Positions 55,720 through 63,947 of a DNA stretch of 64,000 nt are shown piece by piece. Made by a program: the position numbers and the translations under genes. The notes below the pieces were generated by a model. The model was not told the DNA's origin and did no database searches. It saw only the letters and a program-made list of their open reading frames with translations. This DNA is from an uncultured Lachnospiraceae bacterium (GTDB lineage Bacteria > Bacillota > Clostridia > Lachnospirales > Lachnospiraceae). How positions within the stretch are numbered: the stretch's first letter is position 1; each line of letters opens with the position of its first letter. The stretch spans positions 48,638 to 112,637 of the forward strand of contig CAJUHJ010000010.1 of the NCBI GenBank assembly GCA_910586355.1, given 5' to 3'.

Positions 55720-56436
55720 ATGGAAGAAAAAATAAATTTAATGAAAAAAAGATTTAAACACGAAGGATTTACATTTACTGAAAAACAGGAGCGGCAGTTT
55801 TATTCTTTTTATAATAAAATGATAGAAAAAAATAAAGTTATGAATTTAACAAGTATAACTGAATTTGATGAAGTAATTGATAAACATTTTTTAGACTCTA
55901 TCAGCCTGAACCGAGTAATTGATTTTACTCAGCCGCTTGAAGTATTAGATATTGGAACAGGTGCTGGCTTTCCAGGTATACCTCTTAAAATAGCATATCC
56001 GGATATTCAACTTACGTTAATGGATTCTGTAAATAAAAAAATAGTATATTTAAATGAAGTAGTTGAAGAGCTTGGATTAACTTCAGTGAATACTATTCAT
56101 GCCAGAGCAGAAGAGCTTGCCAGGAACCAACTTTATAGAGAAAAGTTTAACCTCTGTGTATCTCGTGCAGTGGCAAATTTATCCACTTTATTAGAATATT
56201 GTCTTCCTTTTGTTCAAATTGGAGGTAAATTCGTTTCGTATAAATCAGGTGAAGTAGAAGAGGAAGTAAAAGAGTCAAAAAGAGCCTGCTTTTTACTGGG
56301 GGGAAAAATCAAAGAGATACATAAATTTGATTTAAAAGATAATAAGCGTTCGTTTATAGTCATTGAAAAAATTAAAACAACGCCTAAAACTTATCCCAGA
56401 AAAGCAGGCACTCCGTCTAAACTTCCGTTAAAGTAA
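55720..56436 (+). CDS. rsmG: 16S rRNA (guanine527-N7)-methyltransferase RsmG
   Basis: 238 residues. SAM site LDIGTGAGFPGIPLKIAYP, and NLTSITEFDEVIDKHFLDS, a family signature. RBS GGATGGAG, 10 bases after mnmG. It ends 7 bases from the convergent hydrolase gene with no visible terminator between. Confidence 0.96.
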   Translation: MEEKINLMKKRFKHEGFTFTEKQERQFYSFYNKMIEKNKVMNLTSITEFDEVIDKHFLDSISLNRVIDFTQPLEVLDIGTGAGFPGIPLKIAYPDIQLTLMDSVNKKIVYLNEVVEELGLTSVNTIHARAEELARNQLYREKFNLCVSRAVANLSTLLEYCLPFVQIGGKFVSYKSGEVEEEVKESKRACFLLGGKIKEIHKFDLKDNKRSFIVIEKIKTTPKTYPRKAGTPSKLPLK

Positions 56437-56443
56437 ATATTAA

Positions 56444-57394
56444 TTATGCTTCATAAAACATTTGAATAATTTCATACAGCTTATCCGGTTCTTCTAACTG
56501 TGGAAGTTTTCTGCAGTTAGAAAGATAAGCGGTTTCAATATTCTCATCATATTTTACATAAGAGTCAATAATTTGTATTGATTCTTCTGTCTCACGGCTG
56601 CCAATTAAAAAAATAGGATTGACTACTTTCTTTAAAGCTCCAATGATATTGATATTTGTATAGTTGCTGCTGATACTGCTAAATAGAAATCTTCCATTAC
56701 TATGTTTGGCATGTGCGGCTTCATAATAAGATTCTACCAAAGTAGAAGAAATATTTGATGTCTTATAATAATATTCATCTTCAAATAAGTTCTTTATTTT
56801 ATTTTCCGTCATTAAAATATTATAAAAAAATGTACCGATAATCGGAAGTTCAAATATCCTTCTCATAAAATTATTAATATGATTTGGATTTAATTGTAAA
56901 GATTCTAAAGAAGGCGGGCTGATGAAAAACAACCTATGAAATATTGTTTCATTCATATTTGCAGCCATTAGAGTAAAAGAACAGGAATTGCCCGTTGCAA
57001 TTACATCTGTTTTTTCTTCTATAATTTTTTTCACAAAATCTGTCACTAATTGTACATACATGTAATTGGTATAAGTTAGACTAGGTTTGTCCGACCGGCC
57101 GCACCCCAGCAAATCAATTGTATATACGGTGTGATTCTTTTCCAATTTATTTAAGAGTTTCATCCATTCCACAGAAGAACTAACTGGATTAAGATCATGG
57201 ATAAGAAGGATAGGAGAGCCTTCACCGTGTTTTGTATAAAAAATTTTGCCGTACCTCCATTCATAGAAATATCCTGTATTTTCACTTAATAATCTTTTAA
57301 TCCCAGAAGTTGTTTCTATTATTTTATTTATTCCATAAATACTGCCTGCCGCCAGGCCAGATAATATTAAAAATTGTTTCATATTTTTTTTCAT
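56444..57394 (-). CDS. Alpha/beta hydrolase-fold protein, probably lacking the catalytic His
   Basis: 316 residues from ATG 57394, behind AAGGAGG. N-terminal membrane anchor (FLILSGLAAGSIYGINKI), then an alpha/beta fold: oxyanion strand SPILLIHDLNPVSSS, YTIDLLGCGRSDKP, and a nucleophile elbow ATGNSCSFT (Ser present). Near the C-terminus the usual GHxPxxExP segment is NCRKLPQLEEP, with Lys where His is expected. It may therefore be inactive or act non-catalytically. Only minus-strand gene between 49.3 and 59 kb, so it is probably an insertion into the rsmG-parA interval. Confidence 0.75.
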   Translation of the reverse strand: MKKNMKQFLILSGLAAGSIYGINKIIETTSGIKRLLSENTGYFYEWRYGKIFYTKHGEGSPILLIHDLNPVSSSVEWMKLLNKLEKNHTVYTIDLLGCGRSDKPSLTYTNYMYVQLVTDFVKKIIEEKTDVIATGNSCSFTLMAANMNETIFHRLFFISPPSLESLQLNPNHINNFMRRIFELPIIGTFFYNILMTENKIKNLFEDEYYYKTSNISSTLVESYYEAAHAKHSNGRFLFSSISSNYTNINIIGALKKVVNPIFLIGSRETEESIQIIDSYVKYDENIETAYLSNCRKLPQLEEPDKLYEIIQMFYEA

Positions 57395-57425
57395 ATAATA
57401 ATGCCTCCTTATTCTTTCTAATTCT

Positions 57426-57454
57426 ATTATAGACGAAAAACACAGGAGATACAA
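57426..57454 (-). promoter_or_regulatory. SigA-type promoter of the hydrolase gene
   Basis: Minus strand TTGTAT (57449-57454), 17 bases, TATAAT (57426-57431), 32 bases upstream of the ATG. Confidence 0.65.
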
Positions 57455-57532
57455 ATAAATTATAAATTCTATTATTTACAAATTTAAGTTATAAGTTAAA
57501 AATGACGATTATTATAGAAGTTTACATTTTAT

Positions 57533-57561
57533 ATTACAAATACCAAAAATGATGTTATAAT
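57533..57561 (+). promoter_or_regulatory. Extended -10 promoter of the DegS/DegU-like pair
   Basis: TGTTATAAT (extended -10, TATAAT at 57556-57561) with a weak -35 ATTACA at 57533-57538, spacer 17. A 107-base leader follows before the ATG. Confidence 0.5.
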
Positions 57562-57667
57562 TATTAGAAAGAATATCCTTTATGATTCAAAAAATAAATT
57601 TTTTCTAGTTGAAAAAAGTAATTAAGAAAAGACGGAAAATTTTGATAAGCAGAACAGTGAGGTAATA

Positions 57668-58201
57668 ATGATAATTAAATTTATTAATAAATTATATTCG
57701 GAATTAATAGAAAAGAAAATTGAAATAGAGTCTAAGCATCAAGAAATTAAAATAAAAGCTGAAAATAATTTTAAATATATACAAAAATTAAAAAAAAGCG
57801 AAGAGGAAAGCATCGATGTATTTTCACCCAGAAAACAAAATAGAAACTTTCAGAATAATATAAAAAATTTAGAAACTGAGCAACAGTCACTTCAAAAAGA
57901 ATTAGAGTTATATAATGAAGAATTATCAGCGATAAATACAAGATTAGTGGAATTTGAAGAAATAATACAAATTGCAAAGCAACAAGAAATACAAAATAAA
58001 AATATGATAGATCAGCTTGAACAAAATAGACTAAGACAAAAAGAGTCAAATTTATTAAATATTTTAAGAAGTATTGTTCATAAGATTGAGATTTGCTTAA
58101 AGTTTGTAGATGTAGATTTTAATCGATGTAAAATTGAATTAAATTCTCTTAAAAAACTAATATATGAAATAATAGAAGAGGAGGAAAAACCATGGCATTA
58201 A
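57668..58201 (+). CDS. DegS-like coiled-coil protein without kinase domain
   Basis: 177 residues. Residues 1-125 are a charged coiled coil (IEKKIEIESKHQEIKIKAE; LETEQQSLQKELELYNEEL). Residues ~125-172 (LLNILRSIVHKIEICLKF ... LNSLKKLIYEIIEE) resemble the dimerisation helices of DegS/NarL-type kinases. As I recall the family, the phosphoacceptor HD dipeptide stands 12 residues before this HK; here that place is ES. No ATP-binding domain follows: the stop overlaps the start of the regulator gene by 10 bases. So it is a likely non-catalytic partner. ATG follows GAGGT. Codon use is very AT-rich, like the nearby parS region. Confidence 0.6.
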   Translation: MIIKFINKLYSELIEKKIEIESKHQEIKIKAENNFKYIQKLKKSEEESIDVFSPRKQNRNFQNNIKNLETEQQSLQKELELYNEELSAINTRLVEFEEIIQIAKQQEIQNKNMIDQLEQNRLRQKESNLLNILRSIVHKIEICLKFVDVDFNRCKIELNSLKKLIYEIIEEEEKPWH

Positions 58202-58839
58202 TACAACTGATGATAGCTGACGATCATATATTATTGAGAGAAGGATTAAAAAATTTACTGGAATCTGAATCGGATTTTCACATAATTGCAGAGGCAGGAG
58301 ATGGGACTGAATGTCTAAATAAGTTAGTAACATATACTCCAGATTTACTTATACTAAATATTGATATGCCTAAAAAAAATGGAATAGAGGTATTGAATGA
58401 GTTAAATCAAAGAGGAAAAAGAAAAACTAAAATTTTAATTATAACAGGATGTAAGGATACTATTTATTTTTCAAAAGCCTACACATTAGGTATAGAAGGA
58501 TATTTATTTAAGGACTCTTCATTTGAAGAATTAAAAAAAGCAATTTATTCTATAATATCTGGAGAAAAATATTTAGCATCTGAGTTGCTTCCGCTACTTG
58601 ATAAAATTCCAAGTATCCATGAGGAAAATAATAAAAGGATAGAAAACCTAACAAAGAGAGAATTAGAAGTTTTAATTAATTTAACAAAAGGTATGTACAA
58701 TAAAGAAATTGCCACAAAGCTTGGAATTAGTGAGCGTACAGTAAAAAATCATGTATCAAATATATTTAAAAAAATAAGTGTAGCAGACCGTACCCAAGCA
58801 GCAGTATTTGCAATTAAAAATCATATAGTACGATTGTGA
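58192..58839 (+). CDS. NarL/DegU-type regulator with a non-phosphorylatable receiver
   Basis: 215 residues, ATG behind GGAGG. Receiver domain with acidic pair ADDH (Asp10-Asp11), Thr in LIITGC and Lys in YLFKD, but the phosphoacceptor motif reads DLLILNIDMPKKNG: Asn56 replaces the Asp of the LMDINMP pattern (codon AAT at 58357-58359). The linker is followed by an intact LuxR helix-turn-helix (LTKRELEVLINLTKG, ISERTVKNHVSNIFKKI). It should bind DNA without classical phosphorylation. A strong terminator follows 60 bases after the stop. Confidence 0.88.
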   Translation: MALIQLMIADDHILLREGLKNLLESESDFHIIAEAGDGTECLNKLVTYTPDLLILNIDMPKKNGIEVLNELNQRGKRKTKILIITGCKDTIYFSKAYTLGIEGYLFKDSSFEELKKAIYSIISGEKYLASELLPLLDKIPSIHEENNKRIENLTKRELEVLINLTKGMYNKEIATKLGISERTVKNHVSNIFKKISVADRTQAAVFAIKNHIVRL

Positions 58840-59170
58840 TAATCTAAATTTTTAATATTCATTTCTAAATAAATGAATTTATAGTCCATGTGGATAAAGA
58901 ACGAATCTCCGAACTGTACTGCAATACAATTCGGAGATTCGTTTTTCTTTTATTGTGGAAAGCCTTCATTAGGTTGATTGTTGCTCTTTGTAAGTCACGT
59001 TTAACAGTGATAGGATATACCAGACAAAACAGTGACTTAAAAAAGTACTACTTCCATGAAAATAATTTCTTCTTGGTGAGAATATCAGTAAGCAACACAT
59101 AGATTATAGCTATTATCCGATGCTCGACATTGATGTGGAAACTGACTTTAATTGAAAAGAATATTTAATC
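58840..59170. other. Gene-free stretch after the regulator
   Basis: Holds the terminator at 58900-58943. An 8-bp inverted repeat follows (TAAGTCAC 58991-58998 / GTGACTTA 59032-59039), with AACAGTGA present twice between and across the arms. A 70-codon reading frame here has no ribosome site, overlaps the terminator, and is not credible as a gene. Confidence 0.5.
58900..58943 (+). terminator. Rho-independent terminator of the DegS/DegU-like unit
   Basis: Perfect 14-bp stem AACGAATCTCCGAA / TTCGGAGATTCGTT with a 16-base loop, then TTTCTTTTATT. Confidence 0.85.
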
Positions 59171-59353
59171 TTATTGTTTGATAGGAGTTACAATCGGTTT
59201 ACCATCTTTATCAACTAATACAGTCATACCGCAACCACTTGTCTTATTCGATGAAAGTAATAGATAATTAACACCTGTCTCAGTGTCCACAATAATTTTT
59301 CTAATATTTACAACACCTTGTGAATAAGTTTCAATAAACCTTTCGTCTTTCAT
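59171..59353 (-). CDS. DUF6440 family protein
   Basis: 60 residues: ERFIETYSQGVVNIRKIIVD, then TETGVNYLLL and the ending VDKDGKPIVTPIK. These fit a small family I recall as DUF6440, of unknown function, scattered through Firmicutes. No membrane segment. ATG follows AGGAG, and a clean promoter precedes it, so it is a real gene despite its size. Confidence 0.75.
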   Translation of the reverse strand: MKDERFIETYSQGVVNIRKIIVDTETGVNYLLLSSNKTSGCGMTVLVDKDGKPIVTPIKQ

Positions 59354-59382
59354 TTTTTTGCTCCTTTCTATTTTTTAGTTAT

Positions 59383-59411
59383 ATTATAATTTGTATTCAT
59401 AAAAATAACAA
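59383..59411 (-). promoter_or_regulatory. SigA-type promoter of the DUF6440 gene
   Basis: Minus strand TTGTTA (59406-59411), 17 bases, TATAAT (59383-59388), 30 bases before the ATG. Confidence 0.65.
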
Positions 59412-60116
59412 GACTTTTTTGTTTAAATCAAAAATTTTTGAATAAAATTATGTTTAATAATGTTTTATATATAAATAATTAAGTAAAAAAGACAATAAGA
59501 CGATAATAATCTATATAATAGTATAATCTCCTTCATAATCGAATTGATTTAATAATAAATCATTAAACATAAAGTAATAAATTAAAAATGAGCTTTATAA
59601 AAGCAAAGTAGCGAATAATTAAAAAAGTTTTGCTATAATTTAAATAATATCTATAATTAAAATTTATTTGATAAAATTAATTTAAGATTATTACTGAGTC
59701 GTATAAAAACTTTTCCTTGGTATTAATCTGATTAATTAAACAAAAAAATAATGAAGAATACTATTAAAATTTACAAAATATATCTATATAATCAAAAAAT
59801 AAAACTTAATAAAATATAATAGAAAGTCTTGTATATAATTAGTTCTATATACAAAATTAATGTTTAACATATACGTATCAGATATAATATAAAGAATTTG
59901 TTAAATATAAAAAGAAGGTTAGTATCACATATTTAGAGGTACTTAGATTAAGTAAAATCTAAATTGTAATAATATTATCAGGCTGCACATTAAATACTTA
60001 CTAAAATAATATAAAAAATTTAACATTTGAAATCAATTGTTTAAATTAAAAAATATCCTATGTCTCAAGTAATAGTTCGATTAATAAGAATAAAATTTAT
60101 AAAACTATATATAATA

Positions 60117-60132
60117 TGTTTCACGTGAAACA
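60117..60132. promoter_or_regulatory. parS: parS centromere site 1
   Basis: TGTTTCACGTGAAACA, a perfect 16-bp palindrome identical to the Firmicute parS consensus. ParB binds it and loads as a sliding clamp. 526 bases upstream of parA. Confidence 0.95.
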
Positions 60133-60257
60133 TTTTATAAGCTTAAATATTAAATATATTTTTGTAAAAATATAAAAAGCAATAAATTCTTCAGACATTG
60201 ATTGTAATGAAAAATAAATAAAAACATACTAAATAAGTATTATATAAAATAAGAAAA

Positions 60258-60273
60258 TGTTTCACGTGAAACA
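60258..60273. promoter_or_regulatory. parS: parS centromere site 2
   Basis: Second perfect TGTTTCACGTGAAACA, 125 bases after the first and 28 bases before the inverted-repeat element. Confidence 0.95.
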
Positions 60274-60300
60274 TATAAAAGAAAATTCTTCCAATACGTA

Positions 60301-60542
60301 GTTATGAAGAGAGAAAAAAGGTATTAGATTTTGTGACTTTGTAATGAAATTTAGTTATTCTTATCAGTTTCTACAAAGATAGGAATCTCCTGCCATGGAT
60401 GGCAGGAGAAACTCTCACCACGCCATGGAAGGCGTGTTGAGAGTGGTTCCGTCCGATATAGATAATATTTATGAAACTGATTAGAATATCTTAATTTTAT
60501 TACATAATAAAAAATATAATACCTTTTTGCTTTCTTCGTAAC
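60301..60542. repeat. 242-bp imperfect inverted repeat with two apical hairpins
   Basis: Left arm 60301-60371 (begins GTTATGAAGAGAG, ends TATCAGTTTC) is complementary to right arm 60473-60542 at about 59 of 71 positions with one indel. Inside, a GGAA/TTCC clamp (60382-60385 / 60447-60450) encloses hairpin 1 (TCTCCTGCCA-TGGA-TGGCAGGAGA, 60386-60409) and hairpin 2 (CTCTCA-C-CACGCC / GGCGTG-T-TGAGAG, 60412-60443). Several arm mismatches would be G-U pairs in RNA. Candidate MITE-like element or structured RNA. Confidence 0.65.
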
Positions 60543-60619
60543 GGCCGATAAAACACATTTCTTTAAAAATAAACTCCATAAACCTGCATTTATATATAGC
60601 AATCAACTCAAATAAGTGT

Positions 60620-60625
60620 TATAAT
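60620..60625 (+). promoter_or_regulatory. Probable -10 element of the parA promoter
   Basis: TATAAT within TGTTATAAT (extended -10), 32 bases before the parA ATG. The -35 region (TAGCAA) is poor. Confidence 0.45.
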
Positions 60626-60657
60626 ATCATTCAGAATATACAGAAAGGACAATCAAT

Positions 60658-61425
60658 ATGGGAAGGATAATAGCAGTAGCTAATCAAAAGGGCGGAGTAG
60701 GAAAAACAACTACATCAATAAATTTATCTGCATGTTTAGCTGAAAAAAACAAAAAAGTATTGACGATAGATACTGATCCACAAGGAAATACTACAAGTGG
60801 TTTGGGAATAGAAAAAGACGAAGTAGAAAATACAATCTATGAATTAATGTTAGACGAGTGTACAATTAGAGAAAGTATAAAGAAAACAGAATTTGAAAAT
60901 TTGGATATTATTCCCTCTAATGTAAATCTTGCAGGAGCAGAAATCGAATTACTTGGAATAAATGATAAAGAATACATATTAAAAAATGCAGTTGATTATA
61001 TAAAAGATGATTATGATTATATCATTATTGATTGTCCTCCTTCTTTGAATATGCTTACCGTAAATGCCATGACAACAGCAGATACAGTCTTGGTTCCAAT
61101 TCAATGTGAATACTATGCTTTGGAAGGATTAAGCCAGTTGATACATACAATTAATCTTGTTCAGGAAAGATTAAACTCTAATTTGGTTATGGAAGGTGTT
61201 GTATTTACAATGTACGATGCAAGAACGAATCTATCATTGCAGGTAGTAGAAAGTGTAAAAAACAATCTAAATACAACAGTTTATAAAACAATTATTCCCA
61301 GAAGTGTAAGACTTGCAGAAGCTCCTAGTCATGGTCTGCCGATTAATAAATATGATTCAAGATCAACTGGAGCAGAAAGTTATCGTATGCTGGCAAAAGA
61401 AGTAATAGATAGAGAGGATATATAA
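60658..61425 (+). CDS. parA: Chromosome partitioning ATPase ParA (Soj)
   Basis: 255 residues. Deviant Walker A KGGVGKTT near the N-terminus and DTDPQGN; typical small chromosomal Soj without an N-terminal helix-turn-helix. Works with ParB at parS and regulates DnaA in Bacillus. RBS AGAAAGGA. Only one base separates it from parB. Confidence 0.96.
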   Translation: MGRIIAVANQKGGVGKTTTSINLSACLAEKNKKVLTIDTDPQGNTTSGLGIEKDEVENTIYELMLDECTIRESIKKTEFENLDIIPSNVNLAGAEIELLGINDKEYILKNAVDYIKDDYDYIIIDCPPSLNMLTVNAMTTADTVLVPIQCEYYALEGLSQLIHTINLVQERLNSNLVMEGVVFTMYDARTNLSLQVVESVKNNLNTTVYKTIIPRSVRLAEAPSHGLPINKYDSRSTGAESYRMLAKEVIDREDI

Positions 61426-61426
61426 G

Positions 61427-62338
61427 ATGGCAGTTAAAAAAGGCGGATTAGGAAAAGGATTGGATTCCCTTATTCCTGAAAAAAAAGTAAGTACAGTGAA
61501 TACAGAGATTCAGGAAAATAATAAAGATGTATACAAAGATGCTGTCATGGTAGATATTCAAAAAGTAGAGCCAAACAGAGAACAGCCCAGAAAGAATTTT
61601 GATGAAGACGCATTATTAGAATTATCAGATTCTATAAAATTGTATGGAATTTTACAACCTTTATTGGTACAAGATAAGAAAGAGTATTATGAAATTATTG
61701 CAGGCGAGCGTCGATGGCGCGCTGCTAAAATGGCAAAAATAAAAGAGATTCCTGTTATTATAAAGAATTTTACAGAACAGGAAATTTTAGAAATATCTTT
61801 GATTGAAAATATACAAAGAGAAGACTTAAATCCAATTGAAGAAGCAATTGCATATAAACGATTATTAGATGAATTTCATTTAAAACAAGATGAAATCGCA
61901 GAGAGAGTTTCAAAAAGCCGGACTGCAGTTACGAACTCTATGAGATTATTAAAGTTATCTGATAAAGTGCAGCAGATGTTAATCGACGATATGATTTCAA
62001 GCGGACATGCCAGAGCTTTACTTGGAATTGATAATTCTGAAAAACAATATTCTATTGCTCAGAAAATATTTGATGAAAAATTAAGCGTCAGGGACACAGA
62101 AAAACTTGTAAAAAAAATAGAAAATGAAAAAGAGCCTCTTACAAAGAAAGAGGAAATAATTGATACAAAATTAGATATTATATATCAGGATTTAGAAGAA
62201 AAGATGAAAAATATATTTGGTACTAAAGTAGTGATTAATAAAAAAGATGCAAAAAAGGGAAAAATAGAAATTGAATATTATTCACAAGAAGAACTTGACC
62301 GTATAATGGAACTATTTCAGACAATAAAGAATATCTAG
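61427..62338 (+). CDS. parB: Chromosome partitioning protein ParB (Spo0J)
   Basis: 303 residues. CTPase/nuclease-like N-domain (GERRWRAAKMAKI; ENIQREDLNPIEEA), helix-turn-helix with SKSRTAVTNSMRLLKL that reads parS, and a C-terminal dimerisation domain. Its targets are the two sites at 60.1-60.3 kb. RBS AGAGAGGA within the end of parA. Confidence 0.96.
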   Translation: MAVKKGGLGKGLDSLIPEKKVSTVNTEIQENNKDVYKDAVMVDIQKVEPNREQPRKNFDEDALLELSDSIKLYGILQPLLVQDKKEYYEIIAGERRWRAAKMAKIKEIPVIIKNFTEQEILEISLIENIQREDLNPIEEAIAYKRLLDEFHLKQDEIAERVSKSRTAVTNSMRLLKLSDKVQQMLIDDMISSGHARALLGIDNSEKQYSIAQKIFDEKLSVRDTEKLVKKIENEKEPLTKKEEIIDTKLDIIYQDLEEKMKNIFGTKVVINKKDAKKGKIEIEYYSQEELDRIMELFQTIKNI

Positions 62339-62352
62339 AAAAGGATGATAAA

Positions 62353-62865
62353 ATGATTGAGTATTATTTAGGATTCGATTCAGACTATATTTTATTAGGT
62401 TTAGCGGGTTTTACAGTTGTATTGTTGATTATTATATTGATTAATGTGATACAGATGTCTAAATTAAAAAAGAAATACAAAATGTTTATGGATGGAAAAA
62501 ATGCCAAGACATTAGAAGAATCTATTATGAGCCGCATGGATCAGATTGATTATTTGATTTCATCTAATCAGAAAAATGAAAACGACATAAAAAAAATTTT
62601 TCATAATATGAAAAATACATTCCAAAAAGTCGGACTAATAAAATATGATGCGTTTCAAGAAATGGGTGGTAAATTGAGTTTTTCTTTAGCGCTTTTAAAT
62701 GAAGTAAATGATGGATTTATTATTAATGCAATGCACAGCAGAGAAGGTTGTTATACGTACATTAAAGAAATTATAGATGGGAATTCTGTTATAACTTTAG
62801 GAGAAGAAGAAAAAGAAGCATTGGAAATGGCAATGAATTATACTACTACTAATAGCAAAAAATAA
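62353..62865 (+). CDS. DUF4446 family membrane protein
   Basis: 170 residues. One N-terminal membrane helix (LLGLAGFTVVLLIIILINVI), a coiled segment, then a conserved domain KVGLIKYDAFQEMGGKLSFSLALL. The family is found directly after parB in many Clostridia; function unknown. RBS AAAGGAT. The linkage with parAB suggests a role in the origin region or cell pole, which is inference. Confidence 0.85.
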   Translation: MIEYYLGFDSDYILLGLAGFTVVLLIIILINVIQMSKLKKKYKMFMDGKNAKTLEESIMSRMDQIDYLISSNQKNENDIKKIFHNMKNTFQKVGLIKYDAFQEMGGKLSFSLALLNEVNDGFIINAMHSREGCYTYIKEIIDGNSVITLGEEEKEALEMAMNYTTTNSKK

Positions 62866-62901
62866 AAACATATGTTTGATATGATATTAGAAAGGGATAG
62901 A

Positions 62902-63786
62902 ATGCATAGTTTTTTAAAAGCAATTGGATTTCAGGATATGAATAATGTAAAACTTGATGAAATATTAAATCAAGTTTTTGAAAAACCAAATTATATGAAT
63001 ATTGCAAAAGATTCTATGGGAAATGAATTTGTCCAAATATCAAAAGATTTTGGAAAATCTATTGGAGTTTCTATTTGCGGCAGCTACTCAGAAGATGGTC
63101 ATTTTGAAATGGATTATTATTATCCATATTTTCATGGAAACAGAATTACAAGTGAAGAGTATTTGGAAATTGAAAAACATTCTGATAAAGAATCGTATGC
63201 AGCAGTTTGTGATGATATAAAAGTTGGCATTACATTAATATTTTTTATACAAAATGTTGCTGAATATCTAAAAGAGAAATCTACTTGGAAAAATAATATA
63301 ATACCGAAAATGTCTGCTTCACTTGCTGCTCTTTGTCTTAATGGAAAGGTCCTGCTCCCAATTAGTAAAAGCGAAGTTCAGATTCAGAAAAATGAAGAAA
63401 TAACTCAAAATCGTAATCATTTAATAGCAGCAGCAAAAGAGGGTGATGAAGATGCAATAGAAAGCCTTACATTAGAAGATATAGATTTGTATTCTATGTT
63501 GTCAAAAAGAATAATAAATGAGGATGTATTAAGTATTGTTGATTCTTATTTTATGCCTTATGGAATTGAAAGTGATCAGTATTCTGTTTTAGGTGAAATT
63601 TTAGATGTAAGGTATACAGAAAATATAATTACACAGAAAAGAATTTGCATTATGACAGTAGATACAAATGATTTAATATATGACATTTGTATCAACGAAG
63701 AAAATTTGTTAGGAGAGCCTCAAGTGGGAAGAAGATTTAAAGGTAATATTTGGCTGCAAGGATCAATAAATACAAAAATTAATTGA
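62902..63786 (+). CDS. DUF3881 family protein
   Basis: 294 residues from ATG 62902, behind GAAAGG; homologues start with MHxFLxAIGF as here. A start at 62872 would add ten residues. Soluble, no membrane segment. The family is restricted to Lachnospiraceae-like Clostridia as far as I know, with no known function. Seven bases separate the upstream gene from the longer reading frame, so it probably belongs to the parAB operon. Confidence 0.8.
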   Translation: MHSFLKAIGFQDMNNVKLDEILNQVFEKPNYMNIAKDSMGNEFVQISKDFGKSIGVSICGSYSEDGHFEMDYYYPYFHGNRITSEEYLEIEKHSDKESYAAVCDDIKVGITLIFFIQNVAEYLKEKSTWKNNIIPKMSASLAALCLNGKVLLPISKSEVQIQKNEEITQNRNHLIAAAKEGDEDAIESLTLEDIDLYSMLSKRIINEDVLSIVDSYFMPYGIESDQYSVLGEILDVRYTENIITQKRICIMTVDTNDLIYDICINEENLLGEPQVGRRFKGNIWLQGSINTKIN

Positions 63787-63827
63787 TTTTTATATGACAA
63801 AGTGATAAAATAAAAAAGTATTCAAAT

Positions 63828-63901
63828 GTCGTTATAGCTCAGCTGGATAGAGCGACCGCCTCCTAAGCGGTAGGTCGGAGGTTCAAATCCTCTTAGCGAC
63901 G
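63828..63901 (+). tRNA. tRNA-Arg (anticodon CCU)
   Basis: 74 bases. Acceptor GTCGTTA / TAGCGAC with G discriminator, D arm GCTC..GAGC, anticodon stem ACCGC / GCGGT with loop CTCCTAA (anticodon CCT), T arm GGAGGTTCAAATCCTC. CCA is not encoded. Reads the AGG codon. Confidence 0.95.
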
Positions 63902-63909
63902 TCTAAAGA

Positions 63910-63947
63910 AATACCGAAAACACTGGAGTTCCAGAGTTTTCGGTATT
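63910..63947 (+). terminator. Terminator after tRNA-Arg
   Basis: AATACCGAAAAC-A-CTGG, loop, CCAG-A-GTTTTCGGTATT followed by TTATTTT. One A-A mismatch in a 16-bp stem. Confidence 0.85.

Larger units (their letters stand above)
59412..60300. other. Gene-free, extremely AT-rich segment carrying parS sites
   Basis: Nearly 900 bases with no credible coding frame and only scattered G/C. The only recognised functional signals are the two parS sites. Repeated short tracts such as TATATAAT and TTTAATAATAAAT abound. It may serve as a centromere-flanking or easily melted region near the origin. Confidence 0.7.

Noticed and set aside
57668..58201. Frameshifted full-length kinase
   Set aside because: There is no room for an ATPase domain before the overlapping regulator gene, so a single frameshift cannot explain the short product.
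58890..59102. 70-codon plus-strand reading frame after the regulator gene
   Set aside because: It begins inside the terminator hairpin, lacks a ribosome site and resembles no family.
59412..60300. CRISPR array or prophage in the AT-rich gap
   Set aside because: No regularly spaced direct repeats and no phage-like or cas reading frames; only short AT tracts and parS.
60351..60602. 83-codon minus-strand reading frame upstream of parA
   Set aside because: It runs through the right arm and the two hairpins of the inverted-repeat element, has no ribosome site and no recognisable protein features.
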